Shown: in pieces, positions 9,198 through 17,587 of the stretch | How positions within the stretch are numbered: the stretch's first letter is position 1 | Layout of the letters: each line of letters starts with the position of its first letter | Source: Winogradskyella litoriviva | GTDB taxonomy: Bacteria; Bacteroidota; Bacteroidia; Flavobacteriales; Flavobacteriaceae | DNA length: 64,000 nt | Direction of reading: 5' to 3' | Assembly (NCBI RefSeq): GCF_013249065.1 | Contig: NZ_JABRWQ010000001.1 | Location: 847,669-911,668 of the forward strand | Notes under the pieces: model-generated | What the model was told of the DNA's origin: nothing | The model's input: only the letters and a program-made list of their open reading frames with translations | The model's database searches: none | Translations under genes and position numbers: made by a program

Positions 9198-10253
9198 ATG
9201 ATTGAAGATAAAAACCCACAACGTACTCCTTTGAGTGAATTAGGAGAGTTTAAACTTATAGAACATTTAACAGAGCACTTTAAAGTAACTCAAAAATCTA
9301 CTGTAAAAGCAATAGGAGATGATGCTGCTGTTTTAAATTTTGGAAAGAAACAAGTTGTTGTGTCCACTGATTTATTGGTAGAAGGTGTTCATTTTGATTT
9401 AAGTTATGCGCCTTTAAAACATCTTGGTTATAAGGCTATAGTTGTTAATCTGTCTGATATTTATGCCATGAATGCAATGGCGACTCAAGTTACGGTATCT
9501 ATTGCTGTTTCAAATCGTTTTCCGTTAGAGGCTTTAGAAGAATTATATGCAGGTATAACAACTGCTGCTAAAGTTTATAATGTTGATGTTGTTGGAGGTG
9601 ATACAACGTCTTCTACATCTGGATTAATTATTTCTGTTACTGCTATCGGTGAGGTAGAAAAAGGAAGTGAAGTATTGCGCATTGGTGCAAAACCAAATGA
9701 TTTAGTGGTTGTAACAGGTGATGTTGGTAGTGCTTTTATGGGATTACAAGTTTTAGAACGAGAAAAAGAGGTTTTTAAAGTAAACCCAAACAACCAACCA
9801 GATTTATCAATGTACACTTATATTATTGAGCGTCAATTAAAACCTGAAGCACGTAAAGATATTGTAGAATTACTGAGAGAATTAAAGGTGAAACCAACAA
9901 GTATGATTGATGTGAGTGATGGTATATCATCAGAGATTATACACTTATGTAAACAAAGTAAAGTGGGTGTTGATATTTATGAAAATAAAATTCCTTTAGA
10001 TCCTCAACTTATTTCTACTTGTGAAGAGTTTAATGTAGATAGTACAACTATTGCACTAAATGGAGGCGAAGACTATGAATTGTTAATGACAGTATCTCAA
10101 GAAGATTACCCAAAAATAAAAGGCAATCCTAATTTAACGGTTATTGGTTATATAACAGAAGAAGACAGAGGTATGCATTTGGTGACTAGAGCTGATGAAA
10201 AGATTCCGATTATTGCAAAAGGTTGGAATGCTCTTAAATCTCAAGAAGAGTAA
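9198..10253 (+). CDS. thiL: Thiamine-monophosphate kinase ThiL
   Basis: Phosphorylates thiamine monophosphate to thiamine pyrophosphate with ATP, the last step of cofactor synthesis. 351 residues, matching the AIR synthase-related family: N-terminal LSELGEFKLIEHL, the Mg-ATP motif AIGDDAAVL, GGDTTSSTSG, and the C-terminal MIDVSDGISSEI and NGGEDYELL. It stands alone with its own promoter and overlaps the convergent small zinc-ribbon gene by 20 bases at the 3' end. No other thi genes are nearby. Confidence 0.95.
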   Translation: MIEDKNPQRTPLSELGEFKLIEHLTEHFKVTQKSTVKAIGDDAAVLNFGKKQVVVSTDLLVEGVHFDLSYAPLKHLGYKAIVVNLSDIYAMNAMATQVTVSIAVSNRFPLEALEELYAGITTAAKVYNVDVVGGDTTSSTSGLIISVTAIGEVEKGSEVLRIGAKPNDLVVVTGDVGSAFMGLQVLEREKEVFKVNPNNQPDLSMYTYIIERQLKPEARKDIVELLRELKVKPTSMIDVSDGISSEIIHLCKQSKVGVDIYENKIPLDPQLISTCEEFNVDSTTIALNGGEDYELLMTVSQEDYPKIKGNPNLTVIGYITEEDRGMHLVTRADEKIPIIAKGWNALKSQEE

Positions 10254-10464
10254 ATCTTTGACTTTTTTCTAATCGTTTTGTGTGAACTCGATGTAAAACA
10301 GTATTGATTTCTTTAAATTTTGGCGTTAACGGAATAAATTTTCCTTCACCATCAATGGTCATTTCAGATTTACAATTTTTACACTTGTATTCTTTTACAT
10401 GGTAAGTAACATTTTTGGAGACTTTGTAGTCATGTCCAAATAACGAGCAATAAACGTTTTTCAT
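10234..10464 (-). CDS. Small zinc-ribbon-like protein, paralogue 2
   Basis: 76 residues starting at the ATG at 10462-10464. Same layout as the genes at 8738 and 10542: CSLFGHDYKVSKN, HVKEYKCKNC, then a short helical tail containing EINTVLHRV. C-x2-F-G-H plus C-x2-C suggests one bound zinc. The 3' end overlaps thiL by 20 bases. Function unknown. Confidence 0.65.
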   Translation of the reverse strand: MKNVYCSLFGHDYKVSKNVTYHVKEYKCKNCKSEMTIDGEGKFIPLTPKFKEINTVLHRVHTKRLEKSQRFTLLEI

Positions 10465-10541
10465 CAACTATATTTCTAGAGGGATTCGCATTAAAAGGGA
10501 AGGGAATATAGTAAAATTTATTATTAGAAAGTTATTAACAT

Positions 10542-10784
10542 TTAATAGATCGATGAACTGACTAATTTTTGCTGTAAACGCAATGTTCTAGAATTGTAAA
10601 TACGCTCTAAGGCAGAATTTATTTCTTGACGTTTTTCTGTTAGTTCTATAAGTCGGCCAGTACTACTTGTTGTTAGTTGTTTTTTGCAACATTTGCAGGT
10701 GTACTCCTTTACATGGTTTGTTACCTTTTTGGTCATTTTATAGTTGTGACCAAATATTTCGCAGTATAGTTTTGTAGGTTTCAT
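10542..10784 (-). CDS. Small zinc-ribbon-like protein, paralogue 3
   Basis: 80 residues: CEIFGHNYKMTKK, HVKEYTCKCCKK, then a helical tail with EINSALERIYN matching paralogue 2. It lies 77 bases upstream of paralogue 2 in the same direction. The three copies around thiL point to local duplication. Likely a small zinc-binding protein of unknown function; the N-terminus resembles DUF1660 proteins often annotated from prophages, but there are no phage genes here. Confidence 0.65.
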   Translation of the reverse strand: MKPTKLYCEIFGHNYKMTKKVTNHVKEYTCKCCKKQLTTSSTGRLIELTEKRQEINSALERIYNSRTLRLQQKLVSSSIY

Positions 10785-10863
10785 GTTTAAGACGTTTTAC
10801 AAATTTTCTGTTGATTTGGAATGTAAACTTAGAAAAAAACCACAAACAAAACGTTAAAAGGGG

Positions 10864-11640
10864 TTATTTTTCGATAAAACGTAATAATGTGTAAGATAAT
10901 TCTGATTTATTTTCGATAGAACTCATGTGTCCTTCCGAAAATTCTACATATTCAATGTTTGATTCTTTAATTTCATTAATAACTTGTTTGCTATTTATTA
11001 ATCCATCTTTTTTGCCAATTATAATCAATTTTTTAGCGTTCAAATTTTTAAATAGTTCAAATCGATTTGGTCTCAATGTCATCCCTTCTTGTGCAGCAAT
11101 ATAACCTTGAATAGGTGTTTGTAAGGCTAATTGTAATGCTTTATTGTATTCGTTTTCAAATTTTCGCTTACTTTCTTCTGTAAATAGATTAGAGAAAGAC
11201 ATATTAACAAGAACTTTATAATTCATTTTTGCCATTTTACATGCGCGCGACCGTATTAATTTACGCTCATTATCATCTGCATCATAAGAGGAGTTTAGCA
11301 AACACAATCCTTTAAAAAATTCTGGATGTTTTTCGGCAAACGCCAAAGACACATATCCACCCATTGAGTGTCCTATAAAATGTGCAGTTTTAACCTTGTT
11401 AAATTTTAGAACCTCATATACAGATGCTGCCATATCTTCCATAGTATGAACATAACCAATGCAATCTGTTTTTCCATGACCCAATAAATCAACGCAAATA
11501 ACTTGATGTTTTTTTGCTAAATGTGGTACAAAATCATTCCACATTTCTAAGGATTCTAGAAAACCGTGAAGTAAAACAATCGTTTCACCTTTTCCTGTTT
11601 TGGTATAATGAATTTTGCTGTTTTTGTAATTTATAATCAT
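10864..11640 (-). CDS. Alpha/beta hydrolase
   Basis: 258 residues, alpha/beta hydrolase fold: oxyanion-hole region VLLHGFLESLEMW, nucleophile elbow GHSMGG with the catalytic serine near residue 92, and a C-terminal FSEGHMSSIEN supplying the histidine. The frame extends to 11685, but a TAnnTTTG promoter element lies at 11646-11653 and the ATG at 11638-11640 gives a normal N-terminus. The sequence resembles esterases and MenH-like enzymes, but the substrate cannot be inferred. It is divergent from the serine hydrolase at 11733. Confidence 0.85.
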   Translation of the reverse strand: MIINYKNSKIHYTKTGKGETIVLLHGFLESLEMWNDFVPHLAKKHQVICVDLLGHGKTDCIGYVHTMEDMAASVYEVLKFNKVKTAHFIGHSMGGYVSLAFAEKHPEFFKGLCLLNSSYDADDNERKLIRSRACKMAKMNYKVLVNMSFSNLFTEESKRKFENEYNKALQLALQTPIQGYIAAQEGMTLRPNRFELFKNLNAKKLIIIGKKDGLINSKQVINEIKESNIEYVEFSEGHMSSIENKSELSYTLLRFIEK

Positions 11641-11645
11641 AAAAG

Positions 11646-11653
11646 CAAAGATA
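11646..11653 (-). promoter_or_regulatory. -7 element of the alpha/beta hydrolase gene
   Basis: Minus-strand TATCTTTG, 5 bases before the ATG at 11640; it supports that start over the longer frame. Confidence 0.5.
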
Positions 11654-11697
11654 ATTGAAGCATTTGTTTTCAGTCTTAAATCCATATAACATTTTAC

Positions 11698-11705
11698 TAT
11701 CTTTG
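11698..11705 (+). promoter_or_regulatory. -7 element of the serine hydrolase-brnQ operon
   Basis: TATCTTTG fits TAnnTTTG, 27 bases before the ATG at 11733. No convincing -33 TTTG at 19 bases was seen. Confidence 0.5.
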
Positions 11706-11732
11706 AGGATAATCTTTAATAATTAATAAACC

Positions 11733-13286
11733 ATGTTTTTAAAAAAACTACTTGCTTCATTATTTTTTATTTCGACTTTACTATTAACAGCTCAAATTGA
11801 AGAGCAAGATTTAGATAAACTTGTATCCGAAACACTAACCACATTTGATGTACCTGGAATTTCAGTAGGTATTTACAAAGATGGTAAAGTGGTCTATTCT
11901 AAAGGTCATGGTGTGCGTTCATTAACCAATAAAAAGAATATGAACGATGAAACCTTAGTTGGTGTAGCATCTAATAGTAAGGGGTTTACATGTTTTGCAT
12001 TGGCAATGATGGTAGATGCTGGTGAGTTAAACTGGGATGATAAAGTCCGTAAGCATATACCAGAATTTCAATTGCATGATGCTTGGGTTACGGAAAATTT
12101 TACGGTTAGAGATTTGGTAACCCACAGAAGCGGTATGGGCTTAGGTGCTGGTGATTTAATGTTTTTTCCGGAAGGCAGCGACTTTAAAGTTGAAGACATT
12201 ATTAATAACGTAAAATATCTTGAACCTGAAAGCTCATTTAGAAGCAAATTTGCCTACAATAACAATATGTTTATCATCGCGGGCGAAGTTTTAAAACGTG
12301 TTAGTGGTTTATCTTGGGAAGAATTTATTGAGACTAAAATTATGAAACCGGTTGGAATGATGAGCAGTAAAGCATCATATAATCGTGTTACAGATAAATC
12401 TAATATTATTGATGCACACACCATGGCAGAAGGAAAAGTGGTGCAAATTCCGCATGATTGGAGTGAAACCGCTAATGCTGCTGGTGGTATAGTAAGCAAC
12501 GTTCCAGATATGTTAACTTGGGCCGCTTTTTTAATGAATGATGCAGTCACCAAAAACGGAGAGCGTTTGTTAAGTGAGCAACAGTTTCATCAACTTTGGC
12601 AATTACAGACACCTTTAAATGTGTATCCTAATGATTCTTATAATTCTAATTTTAAAGGTTATGGACTTGGTTGGTTTTTAACTGATGTAAAAGGCGGACA
12701 CAAACAAGTATATCATACAGGTGGTTTGTTAGGTACAGTAACTCAGTTTACAATGATTCCAGATTTAGATTTAGGGATTGTAGTATTAACCAATCAAATG
12801 AATGGTTCTGCCTTTAATACCATAACAAATACTATTAAGGATGCCTATTTAGGTTATGAAAACCGAAATTGGTTAGAGAAATACGGAAAACGAAATGCTG
12901 ATTATATAAAATATAATGATAGTTTAAAAGCTGATGTTTACTCTAAAATAGATAAAGCCCAAAAACTTAAAACCTTACCAAAACCAGAACATATTGTTGG
13001 TACATATACAGATGATTGGTTTGGAGATGTAATAATTTCGCACGAATTAAAAAAAGGCTATACTATAAAGAGTAAACGTTCTACAAGATTGTTTGGAGAA
13101 TTATTGCCATTAAATGCGACCACTTTTGTTGCAAAATGGAATGATAGAAGTTACGATGCAGATGTATATGTGAATTTTACATTCAATGAGAACGAAGAAG
13201 CTGTTTCAGCAACTATGAAATACATTGCGCCAATAACAGATTTTAGCTTCGATTTTGAAGATTTAAAATTGAAGAAGACCAAATAG
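11733..13286 (+). CDS. Serine hydrolase, beta-lactamase-related, with C-terminal DUF3471-like domain
   Basis: 517 residues: signal peptide (residues 1-20), class C beta-lactamase-like domain (about 25-370) and a beta-rich C-terminal domain (about 400-515) of the type common in Bacteroidota serine hydrolases. Active-site motifs are S80-N-S-K83, Y175-N-N177 and H328-T-G330. A periplasmic peptidase or esterase role is likely, substrate unknown. Its TAG stop overlaps the GTG start of brnQ, so the two are translationally coupled. It is only distantly similar to the serine hydrolase at 2392. Confidence 0.85.
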   Translation: MFLKKLLASLFFISTLLLTAQIEEQDLDKLVSETLTTFDVPGISVGIYKDGKVVYSKGHGVRSLTNKKNMNDETLVGVASNSKGFTCFALAMMVDAGELNWDDKVRKHIPEFQLHDAWVTENFTVRDLVTHRSGMGLGAGDLMFFPEGSDFKVEDIINNVKYLEPESSFRSKFAYNNNMFIIAGEVLKRVSGLSWEEFIETKIMKPVGMMSSKASYNRVTDKSNIIDAHTMAEGKVVQIPHDWSETANAAGGIVSNVPDMLTWAAFLMNDAVTKNGERLLSEQQFHQLWQLQTPLNVYPNDSYNSNFKGYGLGWFLTDVKGGHKQVYHTGGLLGTVTQFTMIPDLDLGIVVLTNQMNGSAFNTITNTIKDAYLGYENRNWLEKYGKRNADYIKYNDSLKADVYSKIDKAQKLKTLPKPEHIVGTYTDDWFGDVIISHELKKGYTIKSKRSTRLFGELLPLNATTFVAKWNDRSYDADVYVNFTFNENEEAVSATMKYIAPITDFSFDFEDLKLKKTK

Positions 13287-14593
13287 TGGATATAAAACAC
13301 AAAGAACTTTTAGTCACTAGCTTTGGACTGTTTTCCTTGTTTTTTGGCGCTGGTAATTTATTAATTCCGCCATTATTAGGTTATAAAGCTGGTAGTGATT
13401 GGTTTTGGATTACTATGGGTTTTATGATTACTGCAGTCGTTATTCCTATTTTCGGAATACTTGCACATGCCAGACTTCAAGGCACCTTATTTGATTTTGG
13501 GAAAAAAGTATCGCCAACATTTAGTTTAATCTATTGTATTCTAATTTATGTGATTGCTGTGGCCATTCCGTCACCGAGAACAGCGGCTGCCACTCATGAG
13601 ATTGCGGTTTTTCCTGCTTTTGGGACAAGTTCGTTATTAACTAGTGCAATTTATTTTTCCTTAGTATTAGTATTTGTGCTTAATCGTTCTAAAATATTAA
13701 ATCTTATCGGAAAATTTCTAACGCCATTTATCGTCATCATGTTAATGGCTGTTATTAGCATAGCCTTGTTTTCTTCAGAATTTAATACAGGAATTTCACA
13801 ATTTGAAACACCAATAGTTACTGGAATATTAGAAGGGTATCAAACCTTTGATGCTATAGGAGCAGTCGTTGTTGGTGCTGTTATCATTGTATCTTTAAAT
13901 TTTGATAATATGGCTGTGGAAGCCTATGAATCTAAACGTACGTTAATTAGAAAATCTGGTATTATTGCAGGTTTAGGGCTATTTATTATTTATGCAGGTT
14001 TAATTGCTATTGGTGCTTATTACAGTTCAGATATTACGGTTAACGGAGAATTGAGTAATGATATGCAACGCGCAAACTTATTACGAGCTATTAGTATTTC
14101 GTCTTTAGGTAAATTTGGGAATACTGTTTTAAGCATACTTATTTCTTTGGCTTGTTTTACAACAGCTATTGGTATTGTTGCAGGTACAGCAGATTATTTT
14201 AAAGGTTTGCTTAACGACTCTAAGATGGTGTATGTTATCACTGCGATATTAGCATGTGTTTTGGGTGTTGGTGTTGGCCAATTAGATTTTAATTCTATAA
14301 TTGTTGTGGCTGTACCAGTTTTGTTATTAATCTATCCTATCACTATTGTCTTAATTTTATTGAATGTGTTACCTCAAAAATTAACAACGCCTTTAGTCTT
14401 TAGAATCGTAGTTGTCATTACATTTTTATTTAGTATTCCAGATGTAGTCGGTTTTATTAGTCCTTCAGAAGTATTAAAATCAATAACCAGCTATATTCCT
14501 TTTGCAAACTATAGTTTAGGTTGGGTTTTGCCTGCTGTAATTTCGTTTTTCGCAACCGCTATTATTAAGAATAATAAGTTTCTCAAAAAATAA
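13286..14593 (+). CDS. brnQ: Branched-chain amino acid transport protein BrnQ/LivII
   Basis: Na+-coupled importer of leucine, isoleucine and valine, 435 residues with about 12 membrane helices. The N-terminal GLFSLFFGAGNLLIPPLLGY and later AIPSPRTAAATHE are hallmarks of the family. The GTG start overlaps the TAG stop of the upstream hydrolase; no ATG fits the family N-terminus better. Coupling to a secreted serine hydrolase could link peptide breakdown with uptake, which is inference from position. Confidence 0.92.
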   Translation: MDIKHKELLVTSFGLFSLFFGAGNLLIPPLLGYKAGSDWFWITMGFMITAVVIPIFGILAHARLQGTLFDFGKKVSPTFSLIYCILIYVIAVAIPSPRTAAATHEIAVFPAFGTSSLLTSAIYFSLVLVFVLNRSKILNLIGKFLTPFIVIMLMAVISIALFSSEFNTGISQFETPIVTGILEGYQTFDAIGAVVVGAVIIVSLNFDNMAVEAYESKRTLIRKSGIIAGLGLFIIYAGLIAIGAYYSSDITVNGELSNDMQRANLLRAISISSLGKFGNTVLSILISLACFTTAIGIVAGTADYFKGLLNDSKMVYVITAILACVLGVGVGQLDFNSIIVVAVPVLLLIYPITIVLILLNVLPQKLTTPLVFRIVVVITFLFSIPDVVGFISPSEVLKSITSYIPFANYSLGWVLPAVISFFATAIIKNNKFLKK

Positions 14594-14668
14594 TTTGTTA
14601 TATAATTAACATTTTGTGTAAAAAGCAACTATTTTTTTAATTTTTATGTTTATTACAAATGTCAACTC

Positions 14669-14676
14669 TACATTTG
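14669..14676 (+). promoter_or_regulatory. -7 element of the aspartate kinase gene
   Basis: TACATTTG fits TAnnTTTG, 22 bases before the ATG at 14699. Confidence 0.5.
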
Positions 14677-14698
14677 TCCTCTAAATATTAAAAAAGTT

Positions 14699-16027
14699 AT
14701 GTTAGTATATAAGTTTGGAGGTACTTCTGTGGGTTCTGTAGAGAACATGAATCATGTAAAAGATATCATTGGTACTAATGGCAAAAAAATTGTAGTGCTA
14801 TCTGCAATGTCTGGTACTACTAATGCTTTGGTCGGAATTTCCGATTTAATAAAAGAAGGGGATACTGAGTTAGCCCAAAAACAGATTATAGAATTAAACG
14901 ACACCTATAAAGAAACCGTTTCTAGCTTAATACAAGATAATGGTTTGCAGAACGATGTTATTGATTATGTCAATTCTATTTTTAAGTCATTATTAGACAA
15001 TACAGCTGAGTCGCATTCCGAATTACTTCATAATTCAATCGTTGCTAATGGAGAATTGCTTTCAACCTATATGTTCAGCAAGTTATTGCAACAACATGGT
15101 GTGAGTGCTGCGCTTTTACCTGCTTTAGAATTTATGAGAATTGATAGAGCAAATGAACCTGATAATTTCTACATAAAACAGAATTTAGAACGTTTAATGG
15201 AAGACCAAAATAAAGCTGATGTATATATCACACAAGGTTTTATTTGTTTAGATGTAGATGGAAATATTGCAAATTTACAACGTGGTGGCAGTGATTATAC
15301 GGCAACTATTATTGGTGCAGCCATTGAAGCTGAAGAAGTTCAAATATGGACAGATATTGATGGTTTTCATAACAATGACCCTCGTTTTGTAAATGATACC
15401 AAAGCGTTATCGCATTTATCTTATGATGAAGCCGCTGAGTTGGCTTATTTTGGTGCTAAGATTCTTCACCCTCAAACCGTAATGCCTGTTTGTAATTTAG
15501 ATATTCCTTTGCGATTAAAAAATACAATGGCACCAAATGCGCATGGAACATTAATAACAAATCAAATTCATGGTGAAGGCATAAAAGCCATTGCAGCAAA
15601 AGACGGAATTACAGCTATAAAAATCAAGTCGGTACGTATGTTATTGGCACACGGATTTTTAAAGAAAGTTTTCGAAATTTTTGAGAAATACGAAACGTCT
15701 ATAGATATGATTACAACTTCTGAAATTGCTGTTTCGTTAACTATCGATAACACAACGCATTTAGAAGCTATAACAGAAGAACTAGAAAAATTTGCAACGG
15801 TTGAAGTTGACGATTTTATGAGTATTGTCTGTTTAGTTGGAAATCATATTATATATCATCCTGATACACCTGAACTTTTTCAAGTACTGCAAGATGTTAA
15901 TGTGCGTATGATTGCGTATGGTGGAAGTAATAACAACATTTCATTGTTAGTAAATACTAGTGATAAGTTAGAAACCTTGCAGAAATTACAACGTTACGTT
16001 TTTGAGTCTACCACAGTAGAGATTTAA
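14699..16027 (+). CDS. lysC: Monofunctional aspartate kinase
   Basis: Phosphorylates L-aspartate, the entry step to lysine, threonine and methionine synthesis. 442 residues: kinase domain (N-terminal VYKFGGTSVGSVENM, then GGSDYTATIIGAAIEAEEVQ and WTDIDGFHNNDPR) and two C-terminal ACT domains (from about residue 300). There is no homoserine dehydrogenase domain, so it is not a ThrA-type fusion. A leaderless-type promoter precedes it and a strong hairpin follows. The gene stands alone; feedback specificity cannot be told. Confidence 0.93.
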   Translation: MLVYKFGGTSVGSVENMNHVKDIIGTNGKKIVVLSAMSGTTNALVGISDLIKEGDTELAQKQIIELNDTYKETVSSLIQDNGLQNDVIDYVNSIFKSLLDNTAESHSELLHNSIVANGELLSTYMFSKLLQQHGVSAALLPALEFMRIDRANEPDNFYIKQNLERLMEDQNKADVYITQGFICLDVDGNIANLQRGGSDYTATIIGAAIEAEEVQIWTDIDGFHNNDPRFVNDTKALSHLSYDEAAELAYFGAKILHPQTVMPVCNLDIPLRLKNTMAPNAHGTLITNQIHGEGIKAIAAKDGITAIKIKSVRMLLAHGFLKKVFEIFEKYETSIDMITTSEIAVSLTIDNTTHLEAITEELEKFATVEVDDFMSIVCLVGNHIIYHPDTPELFQVLQDVNVRMIAYGGSNNNISLLVNTSDKLETLQKLQRYVFESTTVEI

Positions 16028-16032
16028 ACCAT

Positions 16033-16064
16033 AAAAAAGTCGCTTTTTAAAAAGCGACTTTTTT
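16033..16064. terminator. Bidirectional terminator between lysC and aminopeptidase
   Basis: AAAAAAGTCGCTTTTT and its reverse complement form a perfect stem with A- and T-runs on both sides, serving both convergent genes. Confidence 0.85.
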
Positions 16065-16085
16065 ATTACTATTTATATAGGTCCA

Positions 16086-17378
16086 TTAAGCATTCATCAA
16101 ATCCTCAATTTCATCTGCTTCAATAGGAATATTTCCCATTAAATTAAATGGTTCGCCTTTGTCTTGTACAACCACATCATCTTCTAAACGAATACCAAAT
16201 CCTTCATCAGGAATATAAATGCCAGGTTCTACAGTAAATACCATATTGGCTTTAATAGGCTCATGTAGTAAACCATAATCGTGTGTGTCTAATCCAATAT
16301 GATGACTTGTGCCATGCATAAAATACTTTTTATAAGCTGGCCATTTTGGGTCTTCATTTTGTACATCAGCTTTGTCTAACAAACCAAGGTTTAATAGTTG
16401 GTCAGTCATAATCTTACCAACCTCTACGTGATATTCTTTCCACAAAGTACCAGGAACTAATAATTTTGTAGCCTCTTTTTTAACATGATTTACAGCATTA
16501 TAAACCGCTTTTTGTCTATCTGTAAATTTTCCTGAAACCGGAATTGTTCGCGATAAATCACTCTTGTAATTGGCATATTCTGCGGCAATATCAAATAAGA
16601 TTAAATCGCCAGCCTTACATTCTTGGTTGTTTTCAATATAATGTAAAACGTTAGCGTTATTTCCGCTAGCAATAATTGGTGTGTACGCAAATCCTTTAGA
16701 ACGGTTTCTAACAAATTCATGTAATAACTCAGCTTCAATTTCATATTCCCAAACACCAGGTTTTACAAATGGTAAAATTCTTCTAAAACCTTTTTCAGTA
16801 ATATTACACGCGTGCTGTATTAAATCTATTTCAATCTGGTCTTTTACAGAACGTAAACGTTGTAAAATAGGATTGCTTTTTGCTACACTATGCGCAGGAT
16901 ATTTAGCTAATAACCATTTTGTAAAACGGTCTTCTCTAGTTTCAGTTTCTACATTAGCTCTGTAATGCTCATTAGTGTTGATGTAGAATGTATCGCAATA
17001 GGTAGAAAGTTCAGCGATTGTTTTTTCTAAATCCTGTAGCCATAAAACGGTTTTAATTCCACTAGTTTTAAAAGCAGCTTCTTTAGTTAATTTTTCGCCT
17101 TCCCAAACTGCGATATGTGCATTAGTTTCTCTAACAAATAAAACTTCTTTAAAATCTTCGTTTGGACAATCTGGAAATAACACCAAAACACTTTCCTCTT
17201 GGTCAACACCACTTAGGTAAAAAATATCTCTGTGCTGCTCAAAAGGCATGGTGCTGTCTGCACTAATTGGATAAATATCGTTAGAATTAAAAACAGCTAA
17301 GCTATTAGGCTTCATTTGCGAAGCAAAGTTTTTACGGTTTTTTATAAAGAGTTGAGAATCTATTAAATCGTATTTCAT
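16086..17378 (-). CDS. Xaa-Pro aminopeptidase (aminopeptidase P, M24B)
   Basis: Dinuclear metal peptidase that removes an N-terminal residue before proline. 430 residues from the ATG at 17376-17378 (MKYDLIDSQLFIKNRKNF): N-terminal non-catalytic domain (to about 170) and a pita-bread domain. Metal ligands are visible in LILFDIAAEYANYKSDLSRT (two Asp), the His of GTSHHIGLDTHDYG, and the Glu residues of FTVEPGIY and GFGIRLEDDV. Cytoplasmic, single gene. Confidence 0.92.
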   Translation of the reverse strand: MKYDLIDSQLFIKNRKNFASQMKPNSLAVFNSNDIYPISADSTMPFEQHRDIFYLSGVDQEESVLVLFPDCPNEDFKEVLFVRETNAHIAVWEGEKLTKEAAFKTSGIKTVLWLQDLEKTIAELSTYCDTFYINTNEHYRANVETETREDRFTKWLLAKYPAHSVAKSNPILQRLRSVKDQIEIDLIQHACNITEKGFRRILPFVKPGVWEYEIEAELLHEFVRNRSKGFAYTPIIASGNNANVLHYIENNQECKAGDLILFDIAAEYANYKSDLSRTIPVSGKFTDRQKAVYNAVNHVKKEATKLLVPGTLWKEYHVEVGKIMTDQLLNLGLLDKADVQNEDPKWPAYKKYFMHGTSHHIGLDTHDYGLLHEPIKANMVFTVEPGIYIPDEGFGIRLEDDVVVQDKGEPFNLMGNIPIEADEIEDLMNA

Positions 17379-17587
17379 GATTATATATTTATAGGTTATC
17401 ACACGACATTCTTGAAAAATTATTTCCTTGTATGCGCGTAATTTTTATGATTTCAGTTGAATCTCAAAGGTAATGAAACTAAAAACGCAAGCAAAAGTCC
17501 GAGACTAGAATCTGTTAAAATTTATGAGACTTTTATCAAGGTTCGTTTTGAAATGCTTAATTTCATAGAATTAAATATCCAACCACA

